Of a stretch of DNA of 51,557 bases, positions 44,727-51,557 are shown one piece after another. The DNA lies in contig JBAYTZ010000022.1 of NCBI GenBank assembly GCA_041675285.1, positions 1 through 51,557 on the forward strand. Direction: 5' to 3'. Numbering within the stretch: position 1 is the stretch's first letter; every line of letters begins with the position of its first letter. Below the pieces are notes generated by a model. It saw only the letters and a program-made list of their open reading frames with translations. It had not been told where the DNA came from and ran no database searches. The DNA comes from Candidatus Delongbacteria bacterium (GTDB taxonomy: Bacteria; CAIWAD01). The position numbers and the translations under genes were made by a program.

Positions 44727-45320
44727 CTATTCTGCGCTTTGCAGGACTTTGACGTAGCGACAGATCCGGACGACGTAGTCCCGCGTCTCCTCCGCGTGCC
44801 TGCCCGTGACCCGATGAAGCTCTGCAGCCACTGGCGCCCAGAAATTGGAACTCGCGCCCGGCACGACCATGAGCTGGGCCTGCAGGATGTTGCCCGCGCC
44901 GGCGTTGTAGCTGGCCAGGGTTAAGGCCAAACGCTCTTCCAGCGGCCTGGGCGCCTTCCAAATGGCCCACATGCGGGCGTCGTAGTAGATCCCGGCCTGG
45001 ATGTTGTCCTTCACCAGCCAGGGCGAGTCCACTTCCAACTTGGAGGCGATGCCCTCCCAAGTGCCTGGCATGATCTGCATCAGGCCTTGGGCTCCACACC
45101 AGCTCCTCGCCGTCGAATCCAGCCCGCTCTCGGCGATGGCCTGGGCCTTCCACCAACGCCAGTCGAAATCCGCCCCGAAGTAGCGCTTGGAGTACTTCTG
45201 GAAGTGGGGATCGAACCGGGTGGTCCAGGGCAAGGCTTGGCCGACCAGGAGGAGCCCCACGACCAGAGTGACCAAGATCCAGTGCGAGGACCACACTCGG
45301 CCCGTGTGCCCAGCTCCCAT
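44727..45320 (-). CDS. lytic transglycosylase (phage endolysin)
   Basis: A 197-residue SLT-domain protein that cleaves the glycan strands of peptidoglycan. The catalytic Glu64 lies in AQAIAESGLDS, followed by the diagnostic CGAQGLMQIMPGTW (75-88) and LASYNAGAGNI. A hydrophobic segment at 12-29 (SHWILVTLVVGLLLVGQ) would act as a signal anchor, so export does not depend only on a holin. The ATG overlaps the stop of the holin-like gene (TGATG). It ends the leftward late operon. Confidence 0.9.
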   Translation of the reverse strand: MGAGHTGRVWSSHWILVTLVVGLLLVGQALPWTTRFDPHFQKYSKRYFGADFDWRWWKAQAIAESGLDSTARSWCGAQGLMQIMPGTWEGIASKLEVDSPWLVKDNIQAGIYYDARMWAIWKAPRPLEERLALTLASYNAGAGNILQAQLMVVPGASSNFWAPVAAELHRVTGRHAEETRDYVVRICRYVKVLQSAE

Positions 45321-45535
45321 CAGTTCAGGCCCGCCGACACCAGGTGGGCGCAGAAGAGCAGCAGCACGCCCGCCAAGATGGCCGCGGCCACGTTGCCCTT
45401 TCGGATCTCCGGGATGAAGTCGATGCCCGGGAAGAGCCAGCGGTCGGTAGCCTTCCACAAGCCCACGGCCAGAAAGATCATCAGAGCCGTGTAGCTCAGG
45501 TTCACCGCGGCCGCGCGCACCAATTGCTCGAACAT
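45320..45535 (-). CDS. small DUF350-like membrane protein, probable holin
   Basis: A 71-residue protein with two hydrophobic segments, LSYTALMIFLAVGLW and AAAILAGVLLLFCAHLV, joined by the polar loop DFIPEIRKGNVA. The loop and second helix resemble one half of DUF350 proteins (eI-kGN-AaA pattern). Small size, two spans and direct coupling to the lytic transglycosylase make a holin role likely. GGAGG lies upstream of the ATG. Confidence 0.65.
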   Translation of the reverse strand: MFEQLVRAAAVNLSYTALMIFLAVGLWKATDRWLFPGIDFIPEIRKGNVAAAILAGVLLLFCAHLVSAGLN

Positions 45536-45544
45536 GGGTCCCTC

Positions 45545-45919
45545 CTACAAGCCAAAGCCGATCTGCAACACCATCGAGCCCAGCAGCACGCCCCACAGAT
45601 CCACCGCCACATCCGACCAGGAACAGCCGTCCGCCCGCAGCAGATGGTCCCGCCAGTCCCTGTAGGGCTCTTCGAACCAGAGGGGTTTGATGCCATCCGC
45701 CACCTCCCAAAGGACGCCCAAAAGCAGAGCCAAGCCAGGTCCCCAGAGATCCGGACGCGCGGTCCCGGTCCACCTCATCATCAGCCACAGCACCACGCTC
45801 AGGCCTGCGCTTCCCAGGAAGTGCGTCCAGGAATGCCGGTCCAGTACTGCCTTGCCGTTGAATCGGAAGGGCTGCCCAGCCAGGACGAACAGGGTCTTGA
45901 TGTGCTCCGGCTGCTCCAT
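45545..45919 (-). CDS. membrane protein of the lysis cassette
   Basis: A 124-residue protein with about three hydrophobic segments: FLGSAGLSVVLWLMMRW, WGPGLALLLGVLWEVADGI and VDLWGVLLGSMVLQIGFG. The spacing of charged residues (WEVADGIKP, WSDVAVDLWG) resembles small VanZ-like or phage-encoded membrane proteins, but I cannot assign a family. A GGGGG tract precedes the ATG. It stands 9 bp from its neighbours on both sides, within the lysis operon. Confidence 0.6.
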   Translation of the reverse strand: MEQPEHIKTLFVLAGQPFRFNGKAVLDRHSWTHFLGSAGLSVVLWLMMRWTGTARPDLWGPGLALLLGVLWEVADGIKPLWFEEPYRDWRDHLLRADGCSWSDVAVDLWGVLLGSMVLQIGFGL

Positions 45920-45928
45920 TCGTCCCCC

Positions 45929-46672
45929 TTAGAAAGCCTTGAAGACGTAGACACCCACGGCCCCGGCTCCTGCGGAGACGGATGCACCCCAGGGATCCAG
46001 TCGGGCGCCGGCCAGCACTCGCGGGTGACCATCCTGAACGCCCAAACCGGCCAGCAAGTGGAAGCGGTCCTTCCACATCAGCTCCCGCGGCTGAACGGCC
46101 AGGGTGACGCCTGCCGACACCGCCGGGCTGCCAGTGCGCGTGATGGCCCTCCAGCCTTCCTCGCCCTCCACCAGGTCGATGTCCACGCGGCTGCGGACCT
46201 GCAGCGCATCCAGCCGGACGGCCAGGCTGGGCAGCCAGCCCGGGCCGGGCTGGTCCAGGGCCACCAGCCCGGCCATATGCACGCCCTGCAGGCTGTCGCC
46301 CTGATCCAGGACGAATGGCACCTCGTAGCGGGTGAGGCCGGAGTCCGCCGGCGCGCTGCGCATCTCTCCCAGCTGGACGTGGGCCTGGGCCAGTTCCACG
46401 TCCCGCAGATCCAGCATCATCTCCAGAGTGAGTTGGGTACGCGTGGCCGCCTTTAGCTCGCGCGTCAGGCGCCGGATGCTGGCATCCCGCTCCAGCAGGA
46501 TGCCCTCCAGCCCGCGCGTGACGGTGGTTGAATCGTCCACTTGGACAGGCACCTCGGCTTGGGCAGCGGCATTCAGCGCAGCGCCGGCGTTTGCCTGGGC
46601 CTGGTGGACACGCCACTCCTGCCAGCCTAGAAGGGTCAAGACAGCAGCCAACCAATAGGGCCACGTCTTCAT
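45929..46672 (-). CDS. membrane-anchored Rz-like protein of the lysis cassette
   Basis: A 247-residue protein with an N-terminal anchor (WPYWLAAVLTLLGW), then helical heptads (LLERDASIRRLTRELKAATR, LEMMLDLRDVELAQAHVQLG), and a beta-rich C-terminal half ending in GAGAVGVYVFKAF. Anchor plus periplasmic coiled coil next to holin and endolysin genes suggests an inner-membrane spanin-like role. However, the large beta-rich end is unlike classical Rz and resembles structural scaffold proteins. The start overlaps the previous gene by four bases. Confidence 0.5.
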   Translation of the reverse strand: MKTWPYWLAAVLTLLGWQEWRVHQAQANAGAALNAAAQAEVPVQVDDSTTVTRGLEGILLERDASIRRLTRELKAATRTQLTLEMMLDLRDVELAQAHVQLGEMRSAPADSGLTRYEVPFVLDQGDSLQGVHMAGLVALDQPGPGWLPSLAVRLDALQVRSRVDIDLVEGEEGWRAITRTGSPAVSAGVTLAVQPRELMWKDRFHLLAGLGVQDGHPRVLAGARLDPWGASVSAGAGAVGVYVFKAF

Positions 46673-47106
46673 GCCGCACCCTTCAGGTGCAGGCGCCGGA
46701 TCTCTCCCACTTCAGTCTCCAAGCGTGACAGGGAGGCGGCCTGGCCAGCCTGCGTGCCCGCCACCTGGGCCAGGGAGCCCTCGATACGCCCCAGGCTCTG
46801 TTGGATCTTGGCCTGGGTCTCCACGTAGATGCGTAGCGTCGTTTCCGTCTCCACCTGCTTCATGCGCAGGTCGTCGAGGCGCTGTTGTTGGTCGTCACGC
46901 ATCATCTCCAGGCGGCCTTCTTGTTCGCGCCGCAGTTCAGACAGCCGGTGGGCATGATCCTCGCGAAGGGCCGTCAGCTCGCGCTCGTTGCGCATGCCGC
47001 GGTCGCTGATGGGCTTGATGATGTAGGCCAGCACAATGGTCACCAGCAGCGTGACCGCCCCGAAAAGCCAGCCGCCCCAGGTCGCCAGTCCGCTTTCACC
47101 CAGCAT
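46669..47106 (-). CDS. single-span coiled-coil protein of the lysis cassette
   Basis: A 145-residue protein: one membrane span (WGGWLFGAVTLLVTIVLAYI) followed by an almost uninterrupted heptad helix rich in Arg, Glu and Gln (LREDHAHRLSELRREQEGRL) up to residue 140. AAGGAG precedes the ATG. Size and layout suit a holin- or spanin-associated protein. It lies between the tail-fibre genes and the Rz-like gene. Confidence 0.6.
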   Translation of the reverse strand: MLGESGLATWGGWLFGAVTLLVTIVLAYIIKPISDRGMRNERELTALREDHAHRLSELRREQEGRLEMMRDDQQQRLDDLRMKQVETETTLRIYVETQAKIQQSLGRIEGSLAQVAGTQAGQAASLSRLETEVGEIRRLHLKGAA

Positions 47107-47130
47107 GTCCGACTCCTTCCAGCAAGCCCC

Positions 47131-48117
47131 TCACGTAAGCGTCACCTCTGTCCCCGCCCCATTCATGGCGACCGCGCCATTGCGCACGTAGATACCCTTG
47201 GTCGCCCCGCCCGTCACGGCGAACCACTCGCCGTCGTCCACCTGGAGCTGGGTTGGCATGGACGTGAAGGAACGCAGCCGGACCTTGCCGGCCGTGGCAT
47301 TGAGGATCTTGCCCGTGGGAAGCGTGGCCGTTGAGCCCGAGGCGGTGAGGATGCCGCCCGAGACCCTGGTCAGGCTGCTGACGCTGCTAGCCAGCTGCGT
47401 GGCGCCCACCGCGCCGGAAGCCAGTTGGGCGCTGCCCACCGCGCCGGTGGCGATCTTGGTGGACGAAACGGCCCCATCGGCGATGTTGGCCGCCTCCACG
47501 CCGTTCTTGTCGATCTGCTTGGATCCCACCGTGTCCAGCAGGGCCAGCGATCCCCGATTCTTGATGGAGGGCGATGCCAGGTTGAGGTCGCCACCCGCCA
47601 GATTCCCCGCCTTGATGCGGGCGTAAGTGGCGCCGTCGGCGATGGCGTCCAGCGTGGTCCCTTCCACCAGGAGACTGGGCGTCCAGGCCGGCAACCACTC
47701 GCCCGGTGCCGCCTGCACGGCGTCCACATAGGCCACGCCGATGGCCGTGCCGGCCCCGTCGGTGATGCCGAAGCGTAGCCGCACAAAGCGCGTGCCGGCG
47801 GGCAGCGTGCTCTTCTTCAGCTGGGCCATGTACTGTGTGAAGTCTGTGGCCAAGCCGGCATGGTCGGCCCATACAACCTCCGAGCCCAGGTCGGTGCCCA
47901 GCACGCTGAAGCAGTGGACCTCCGCCTTCAGGCTCGCAGCACCCGTGAAGGCCTCGCCCGACACCCAGCAGGAGAGCATGAGAGACGTGGCGAAGTGCTG
48001 CACGTCGATGGCGTTGGACCATCCGCACCAGAAGTCGGCACCCAGCGCCTCGATGCGCATGGTGTAGCCGCCCAGGAAGACGCGGTTGGTGGACTGGGTG
48101 GCGCTTCCCGTGGCCAT
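47131..48117 (-). CDS. phage tail-fibre-like protein with short decapeptide repeat block
   Basis: A 328-residue protein. The first 175 residues are beta-rich, resembling carbohydrate-binding or appendage domains (FLGGYTMRIEALGADFWCGW, FVRLRFGITDGAGTAIGVAY). Residues 210-250 hold about four decapeptide repeats (ADGAVSSTKI, ATGAVGSAQL, ASGAVGATQL), the same motif that fills the next gene upstream, and the end is a beta-rich tip. The N-terminal domain shares the GGYxMxI and AYVDAV patterns with the 874-residue fibre, so the two are paralogues. The start shares a base with that gene's stop (TAATG). Confidence 0.7.
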   Translation of the reverse strand: MATGSATQSTNRVFLGGYTMRIEALGADFWCGWSNAIDVQHFATSLMLSCWVSGEAFTGAASLKAEVHCFSVLGTDLGSEVVWADHAGLATDFTQYMAQLKKSTLPAGTRFVRLRFGITDGAGTAIGVAYVDAVQAAPGEWLPAWTPSLLVEGTTLDAIADGATYARIKAGNLAGGDLNLASPSIKNRGSLALLDTVGSKQIDKNGVEAANIADGAVSSTKIATGAVGSAQLASGAVGATQLASSVSSLTRVSGGILTASGSTATLPTGKILNATAGKVRLRSFTSMPTQLQVDDGEWFAVTGGATKGIYVRNGAVAMNGAGTEVTLT

Positions 48118-50741
48118 TACACCCAGGCTCCGGTCTCGAAGGAGCCGTTGATCACCAGGTTGACGGTGGAGAGCTCTGAAAAGACGCCGGCATCCACCTT
48201 GTCGCGCGTGACGGCTCCGGTGGCGAGCTTGGCCACCGTCACGGAGTCCGTTGCCAGCTGGTTCGTTCCGATGGCCCCGGCTGCTACATGGCCAGCCCCC
48301 ACGGCGCCAGAGGCGAGCTTGGTGCCTGAGACCGCGCCATCCGCCAGACGGTCCGTGGCCACGGCTCCAGGAGCGAGCTTGGCGGTTCCCACCGCCCCAT
48401 CGATGAGCTGAGTTTGCCCCACGGCCGCACTGCCGATCTTGGCCTGGGTGATGGCCGCATCGGCGAGCTTGGTGGTGCCGACGGAGGCGTCGGCCAGGTT
48501 GCTGGAGCCCACGGCCGCCGCGCCCAGCTTGGCTCCCGTGACCGCCCCGTCGGCCAGTTTGGCGCTCGTCACGGCGCTGGCGCCCAGCTCCGTCGACCCC
48601 ACTACACCTGCCGCGATCTTGCCGCTAGTCACCGCACCCGTGGCGATCTTGCTGGAGCCCACCGACCCATCGACGATCTTGGCTGCGGAGACAGAGCCGT
48701 CCGAGAGCTTCGTGCCCGTCACCGCTCCCGTGGCCAGCTTGCCGCCCGTCACCGCCGCATCCTGCAGGGCGCCCTCGGCCACCTTGGCCGCACCAATGAG
48801 GCCCTGAGCCGTCACCACCGTGGAGCCATCCGCCAGATGCACCAGGGGCGTGCCGCTGCCCAGGGCGATGGAGCCGTCCGCTTGACGCTGCAGGGCGTTG
48901 GAGGTCAGCTTGCCCAGTGAGGCCGTGTCCGCCGCCAGGCGCGTGTTGTCCACGGCACCCGTGGCAATCTTGGCCGTGGAGACCGCAGCATCGGCCACCT
49001 TGGCCGTGGTGATGGCCGCCGCGCCCAGTTTGTTCGTCGTCACAGCGCTGTCGGCGAGCTTGGTCTCGGTGACGGCGCCGGTGCCCAGTTTGGTGTCCGT
49101 GACGGCCCCGTTTCCAAGCTGCTGGGGCCCCACGGCCGAGTTGGCCAGTTTGGTCTGCGTCACCGCCCCGTCGGCGATCTTGGGGTAGGTCACCGCGCCG
49201 TCGGCGATGGATGACTGGGCCACCTTGCTGGGCGCGATGTTGCCGCTCGAGTCGGTCAAGTCCATCAAGCGCCGTGGTGGGTTGACGGGCGAGTTCCACT
49301 CGTCCGTGCCCTTCATCTCCCAAATGGTGTTGGTGATGTTGGGATCCGCCTCGCCGGAGATGACCGCCTTCTTCACCAGGGCATTACGGCCCAGGGCCCC
49401 CACCGTGTTGCGCCGGCTGTAGAGGACCTTGAACTGGGTGACGCCCGCGGCAGGCTGGGCCGAGAGCTTGACGAAGACCGTCGAGAGCGGCACCGCTCCG
49501 CCGTCGTTCATCCACCAGCCCGCGCCCAAGCCGGAGCCGGTCTGCGCATCGCCCGGCGTGACTGACGTCGTGCCGTTCTGGTTCAGGCAGATGCCCGTCA
49601 CGGTGACCGGATTGCCACCGGCGTCGAGCAGGTCGCCGCCGGCCGCGTTCAAGAGGTCAAAGAGCCCGGCCAGGGAATCACCGACCTCGCCGATGTTGAT
49701 GGCCGCGCCGGCCGCCTGGTAGCCCAGGCGGTAGGTGTAGACCCCGCCGCCCGCGCTGTGGATGGACGCTACCGGGATGCCGTCGTCCTCATGGGGCTCG
49801 GCGATGGCCCGTGCGTGCAGGGCCGCGGCGTTGCGGATGGCCGTGTCCACGACCGTGCCGTCGGAGGCCTTCAGGTCCGAGGTCACCTTGCCCGAGGCCG
49901 TGTCGATCAGGACCCGCACGCCGCCCGGCGCGCCGGCATCCTCCTGCACCAGATTGCCCTTCACCCGGCCGTCCGTGCGCAGGGCGGCGAGCTTGCCCTG
50001 TGAGGCGGAGTCCAGCTTGGTTTCGGGCAGGATGCCGTCGGCGATTTTCGATGGCAGGTCGATGCGCGCCAGGTTGGTGTTGGGCAGCTCGCCCACCACC
50101 TTGGTGACTAGGTTCACCGAGCCGTCGGCGATCTTGGTCGTGCCCACCGCCCCATCGGCCAGCTTGGGATTCTCCACCGCTCCGTCCTGGATGGAGCCGG
50201 GCGTTACCTGGCCACCGGGATTTACATCCTTGACGCGCCTGTAGACCACGCCGTCCGACACCAGATCCAGCGAGTCCTGCTCTTTCAGGCCGTAGGGCGT
50301 CCAGTGGGTAGGAAAGGAACCCTGCTCGGCCTTGACCGCGTCCACATAGGCCGTGCCCGACGCCAAGGCGCCGTCCCAACCGAAGGAGAGCTTGAGGAAG
50401 GCCGTGCCGAGCGGCAGCTCGCCCGCGTCCCCCAGCTTGGTCATGTCGAAGGAGCGCCAGTAGCGCGTGAATTGGGTCTCGCCCGACTGGGTCAGCACGG
50501 TCCAGTCGAGGCTCGCCAGGGGCGTCAGGTCGGCGAGGTAGGGCGTGACCCGGGCGTAGAAGGTGCCGGCATTCCGCAGATGCATGCGCATGTAGGCCGA
50601 AACGCAGGCCTTCGTCAGCCCGCGCAGGTCGATGTAGTTGACCTTGCTCAGGTCCGTCGCCACCGGGCCGCCCTGGGCCTGGATCTTCATCGAGTAGCCA
50701 CCAAACACCGAACAGTCGCTTGACCGCGTGATCAGTTCCAT
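48117..50741 (-). CDS. long phage tail fibre with decapeptide repeats
   Basis: An 874-residue fibre. The N-terminal 170 residues are beta-rich and paralogous to the downstream protein (VFGGYSMKIQAQGG, GTAYVDAVKAEQG). Residues 300-490 contain another beta-rich section. From about residue 500 to 845 the chain is built of some 29 copies of a ten-residue unit, consensus xDGAVTxxKL, with one break near 605-650. Such repeats form extended beta-structured shafts in tail fibres. It ends with a short capping segment (NLVINGSFETGAWV). Its host-receptor role is inferred from architecture and its position in a late gene cluster. Confidence 0.8.
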   Translation of the reverse strand: MELITRSSDCSVFGGYSMKIQAQGGPVATDLSKVNYIDLRGLTKACVSAYMRMHLRNAGTFYARVTPYLADLTPLASLDWTVLTQSGETQFTRYWRSFDMTKLGDAGELPLGTAFLKLSFGWDGALASGTAYVDAVKAEQGSFPTHWTPYGLKEQDSLDLVSDGVVYRRVKDVNPGGQVTPGSIQDGAVENPKLADGAVGTTKIADGSVNLVTKVVGELPNTNLARIDLPSKIADGILPETKLDSASQGKLAALRTDGRVKGNLVQEDAGAPGGVRVLIDTASGKVTSDLKASDGTVVDTAIRNAAALHARAIAEPHEDDGIPVASIHSAGGGVYTYRLGYQAAGAAINIGEVGDSLAGLFDLLNAAGGDLLDAGGNPVTVTGICLNQNGTTSVTPGDAQTGSGLGAGWWMNDGGAVPLSTVFVKLSAQPAAGVTQFKVLYSRRNTVGALGRNALVKKAVISGEADPNITNTIWEMKGTDEWNSPVNPPRRLMDLTDSSGNIAPSKVAQSSIADGAVTYPKIADGAVTQTKLANSAVGPQQLGNGAVTDTKLGTGAVTETKLADSAVTTNKLGAAAITTAKVADAAVSTAKIATGAVDNTRLAADTASLGKLTSNALQRQADGSIALGSGTPLVHLADGSTVVTAQGLIGAAKVAEGALQDAAVTGGKLATGAVTGTKLSDGSVSAAKIVDGSVGSSKIATGAVTSGKIAAGVVGSTELGASAVTSAKLADGAVTGAKLGAAAVGSSNLADASVGTTKLADAAITQAKIGSAAVGQTQLIDGAVGTAKLAPGAVATDRLADGAVSGTKLASGAVGAGHVAAGAIGTNQLATDSVTVAKLATGAVTRDKVDAGVFSELSTVNLVINGSFETGAWV
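48190..49230 (-). repeat. 30-bp coding repeat array in the tail-fibre gene
   Basis: About 29 degenerate 30-bp units encode the decapeptide xDGAVTxxKL. The period is visible on the DNA as recurring GAGCTTGGT/CACGGC-type blocks on the plus strand. Units differ mostly at the two variable residues before KL. Confidence 0.85.
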
Positions 50742-50750
50742 CTCGTCCTC

Positions 50751-51365
50751 CTACCAGACACGTTCTTCGAACGAACCGCCCCATTGCAGGTTGGCCGCGT
50801 TGTCTCTCTCATCCTCGCCCGTGGTAGCCACGAGGCTGCGGCTGTAGCCCCGGTAGCGCCCCTCCACAGTCTCCTGCCGCACGCGGAAGGCGTAACTGGT
50901 CCCTCCCAGAAGACCAGTCACCACCAGCCGGCGCGCTTGGAGGTCCCGGGTCTCGGCAACGTCCCGCCAAACCGGGCTGCCTGCAGCTTGGGCTTGGGCC
51001 ACCACCCGATGCCCCGCAAAGCCGTCCGCCGGGTGCGTCCAGGCGAGCTCCACGTCCAGGCCATCCGCCACCGCCGAGAGCAGGATGACGGGCGGAGGTA
51101 CCACGTGCTCCAGGCGCCGTCGGAACGTGGACCGATCCCCCACGTCGATGGAGAGCCGGGACTGGTTCACCAGGTGCAGAGGTCGGAACAGGAGGGCGTA
51201 GTTGGAGTCGCGCAGGCCGCCCAGGCTGAGCACGCCCGTCTCCGGGATGGTGCCCGTGCGAACGAGCAGGCCATGCTGCCGGCCGCCCCGGTCCACCAGG
51301 AACAGATTGTCCTGGAGGACGAAGACCGCGCCGACCGGCAGGCCGCTCTGGACCAGCGTGGCCAT
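50751..51365 (-). CDS. phage structural protein with fibronectin-III-like domain
   Basis: A 204-residue protein starting at ATG 51365, which overlaps the previous stop (TGATG). The first 85 residues are beta-rich (AVFVLQDNLFLVDRGGRQHG). Residues 90-185 read like a fibronectin type III domain (VELAWTHPADGFAGHRVVAQ, RRLVVTGLLGGTSYAFRVRQ). The tail LQWGGSFEERVW echoes NGSFETGAWV at the end of the neighbouring fibre. Such proteins decorate tails or bind surfaces. It is part of the leftward tail operon. Confidence 0.65.
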   Translation of the reverse strand: MATLVQSGLPVGAVFVLQDNLFLVDRGGRQHGLLVRTGTIPETGVLSLGGLRDSNYALLFRPLHLVNQSRLSIDVGDRSTFRRRLEHVVPPPVILLSAVADGLDVELAWTHPADGFAGHRVVAQAQAAGSPVWRDVAETRDLQARRLVVTGLLGGTSYAFRVRQETVEGRYRGYSRSLVATTGEDERDNAANLQWGGSFEERVW

Positions 51366-51557
51366 CACGCACTCGCCTGCAGCTCTTCCAGGGTCTTGAC
51401 GACCGTGGTGAACTGCTCCTGGGTGGGCGCCTCAGCCAAGAGCCGCTGGATCTGGAAGACCTGCTCTTCCAGGTCCGTGGCCATGCGGTCACGCTCCACT
51501 TCGAAACGGGATCGATCCTGACTGCGCCGGCGCGCCAGGATCTGGGCCAGGGTCTCG
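51365..51557 (-). CDS. coiled-coil phage protein, 5' part outside the window
   Basis: The last 64 codons of a gene that starts beyond the right edge: helical and charged (QDRSRFEVERDRMATDLEEQ, LLAEAPTQEQFTTVVKTLEE), ending LQASA. The stop overlaps the next start. The position before the tail-fibre genes fits a small tail-assembly or structural protein. Confidence 0.55.
   Translation of the reverse strand, partial: ETLAQILARRRSQDRSRFEVERDRMATDLEEQVFQIQRLLAEAPTQEQFTTVVKTLEELQASA

Noticed and set aside
45321..46679. Upstream two thirds of a 650-codon minus-strand open frame (44727-46679)
   Set aside because: Only the part from 45320 encodes the lytic transglycosylase. The rest overlaps four better-supported genes in other frames and reads as Gly/Arg/Pro shadow sequence.
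48190..49230. Regular 30-bp repeats that could be taken for a CRISPR array
   Set aside because: The repeats are in frame, degenerate, contiguous without spacers and encode the decapeptide shaft of a tail fibre.

Overview
The window looks like accessory chromosome of a GC-rich bacterium from the FCB (Bacteroidota-related) assemblage. Three large secreted proteins end in the 'NPFNP ... GVYLVR' C-terminal domain typical of type IX secretion / FlgD-like sorting in that group. A promoter pattern present three times (TTG-N21-TAGTTATG) resembles the Bacteroidota -33/-7 promoter rather than the E. coli one. I cannot name the genus.

Left part (1-3.6 kb): one sorted secreted protein is followed convergently by a decayed copy of the 3' end of sbcC. 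That copy is joined directly to a truncated DNA adenine methylase.

Region 3.6-22.7 kb is an integrated mobile element. It has a XerC/D-like tyrosine recombinase, three compact transcription modules (each with the same promoter at the front and a hairpin terminator at the back) that encode small uncharacterised proteins, and an outer-membrane barrel-like protein. It also carries a PRiA4 ORF3-like gene broken by an amber codon, a Fic protein with a DUF4143 ATPase behind a palindromic operator, and a replication block of accessory proteins, a primase-helicase fusion and an AlpA-like HTH protein. Upstream of the replication block is an AT-rich tract with 10-bp iteron-like repeats, a possible origin. 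No structural or conjugation genes are visible, so the element resembles a phage satellite or integrated plasmid.

Region 22.7-32.0 kb starts with a second sbcC 3'-end relic. It then holds a zinc-cysteine/Rossmann-like protein with a decayed partial copy nearby, another unknown gene, and a pair of sorted secreted proteins (a glycosidase-like/beta-helix protein and a beta-helix protein) with strikingly mosaic base composition.

Region 32.1-41.2 kb is the intact sbcC-sbcD operon (minus strand), followed by a 1270-residue STAND NTPase with an N-terminal PD-(D/E)xK-like nuclease domain, a probable Avs-like antiphage gene.

From 41.6 kb to the right edge lies a prophage. It begins at a 3' tRNA half (tRNA-Lys-like, with its terminator), a typical attachment remnant, next to a P4-type integrase. 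Two tiny membrane proteins follow, then a minus-strand late cluster running leftwards: tail/fibre proteins with decapeptide repeats, then a lysis cassette (membrane/coiled-coil proteins, small holin-like DUF350-type protein, lytic transglycosylase). The prophage continues past the right edge.
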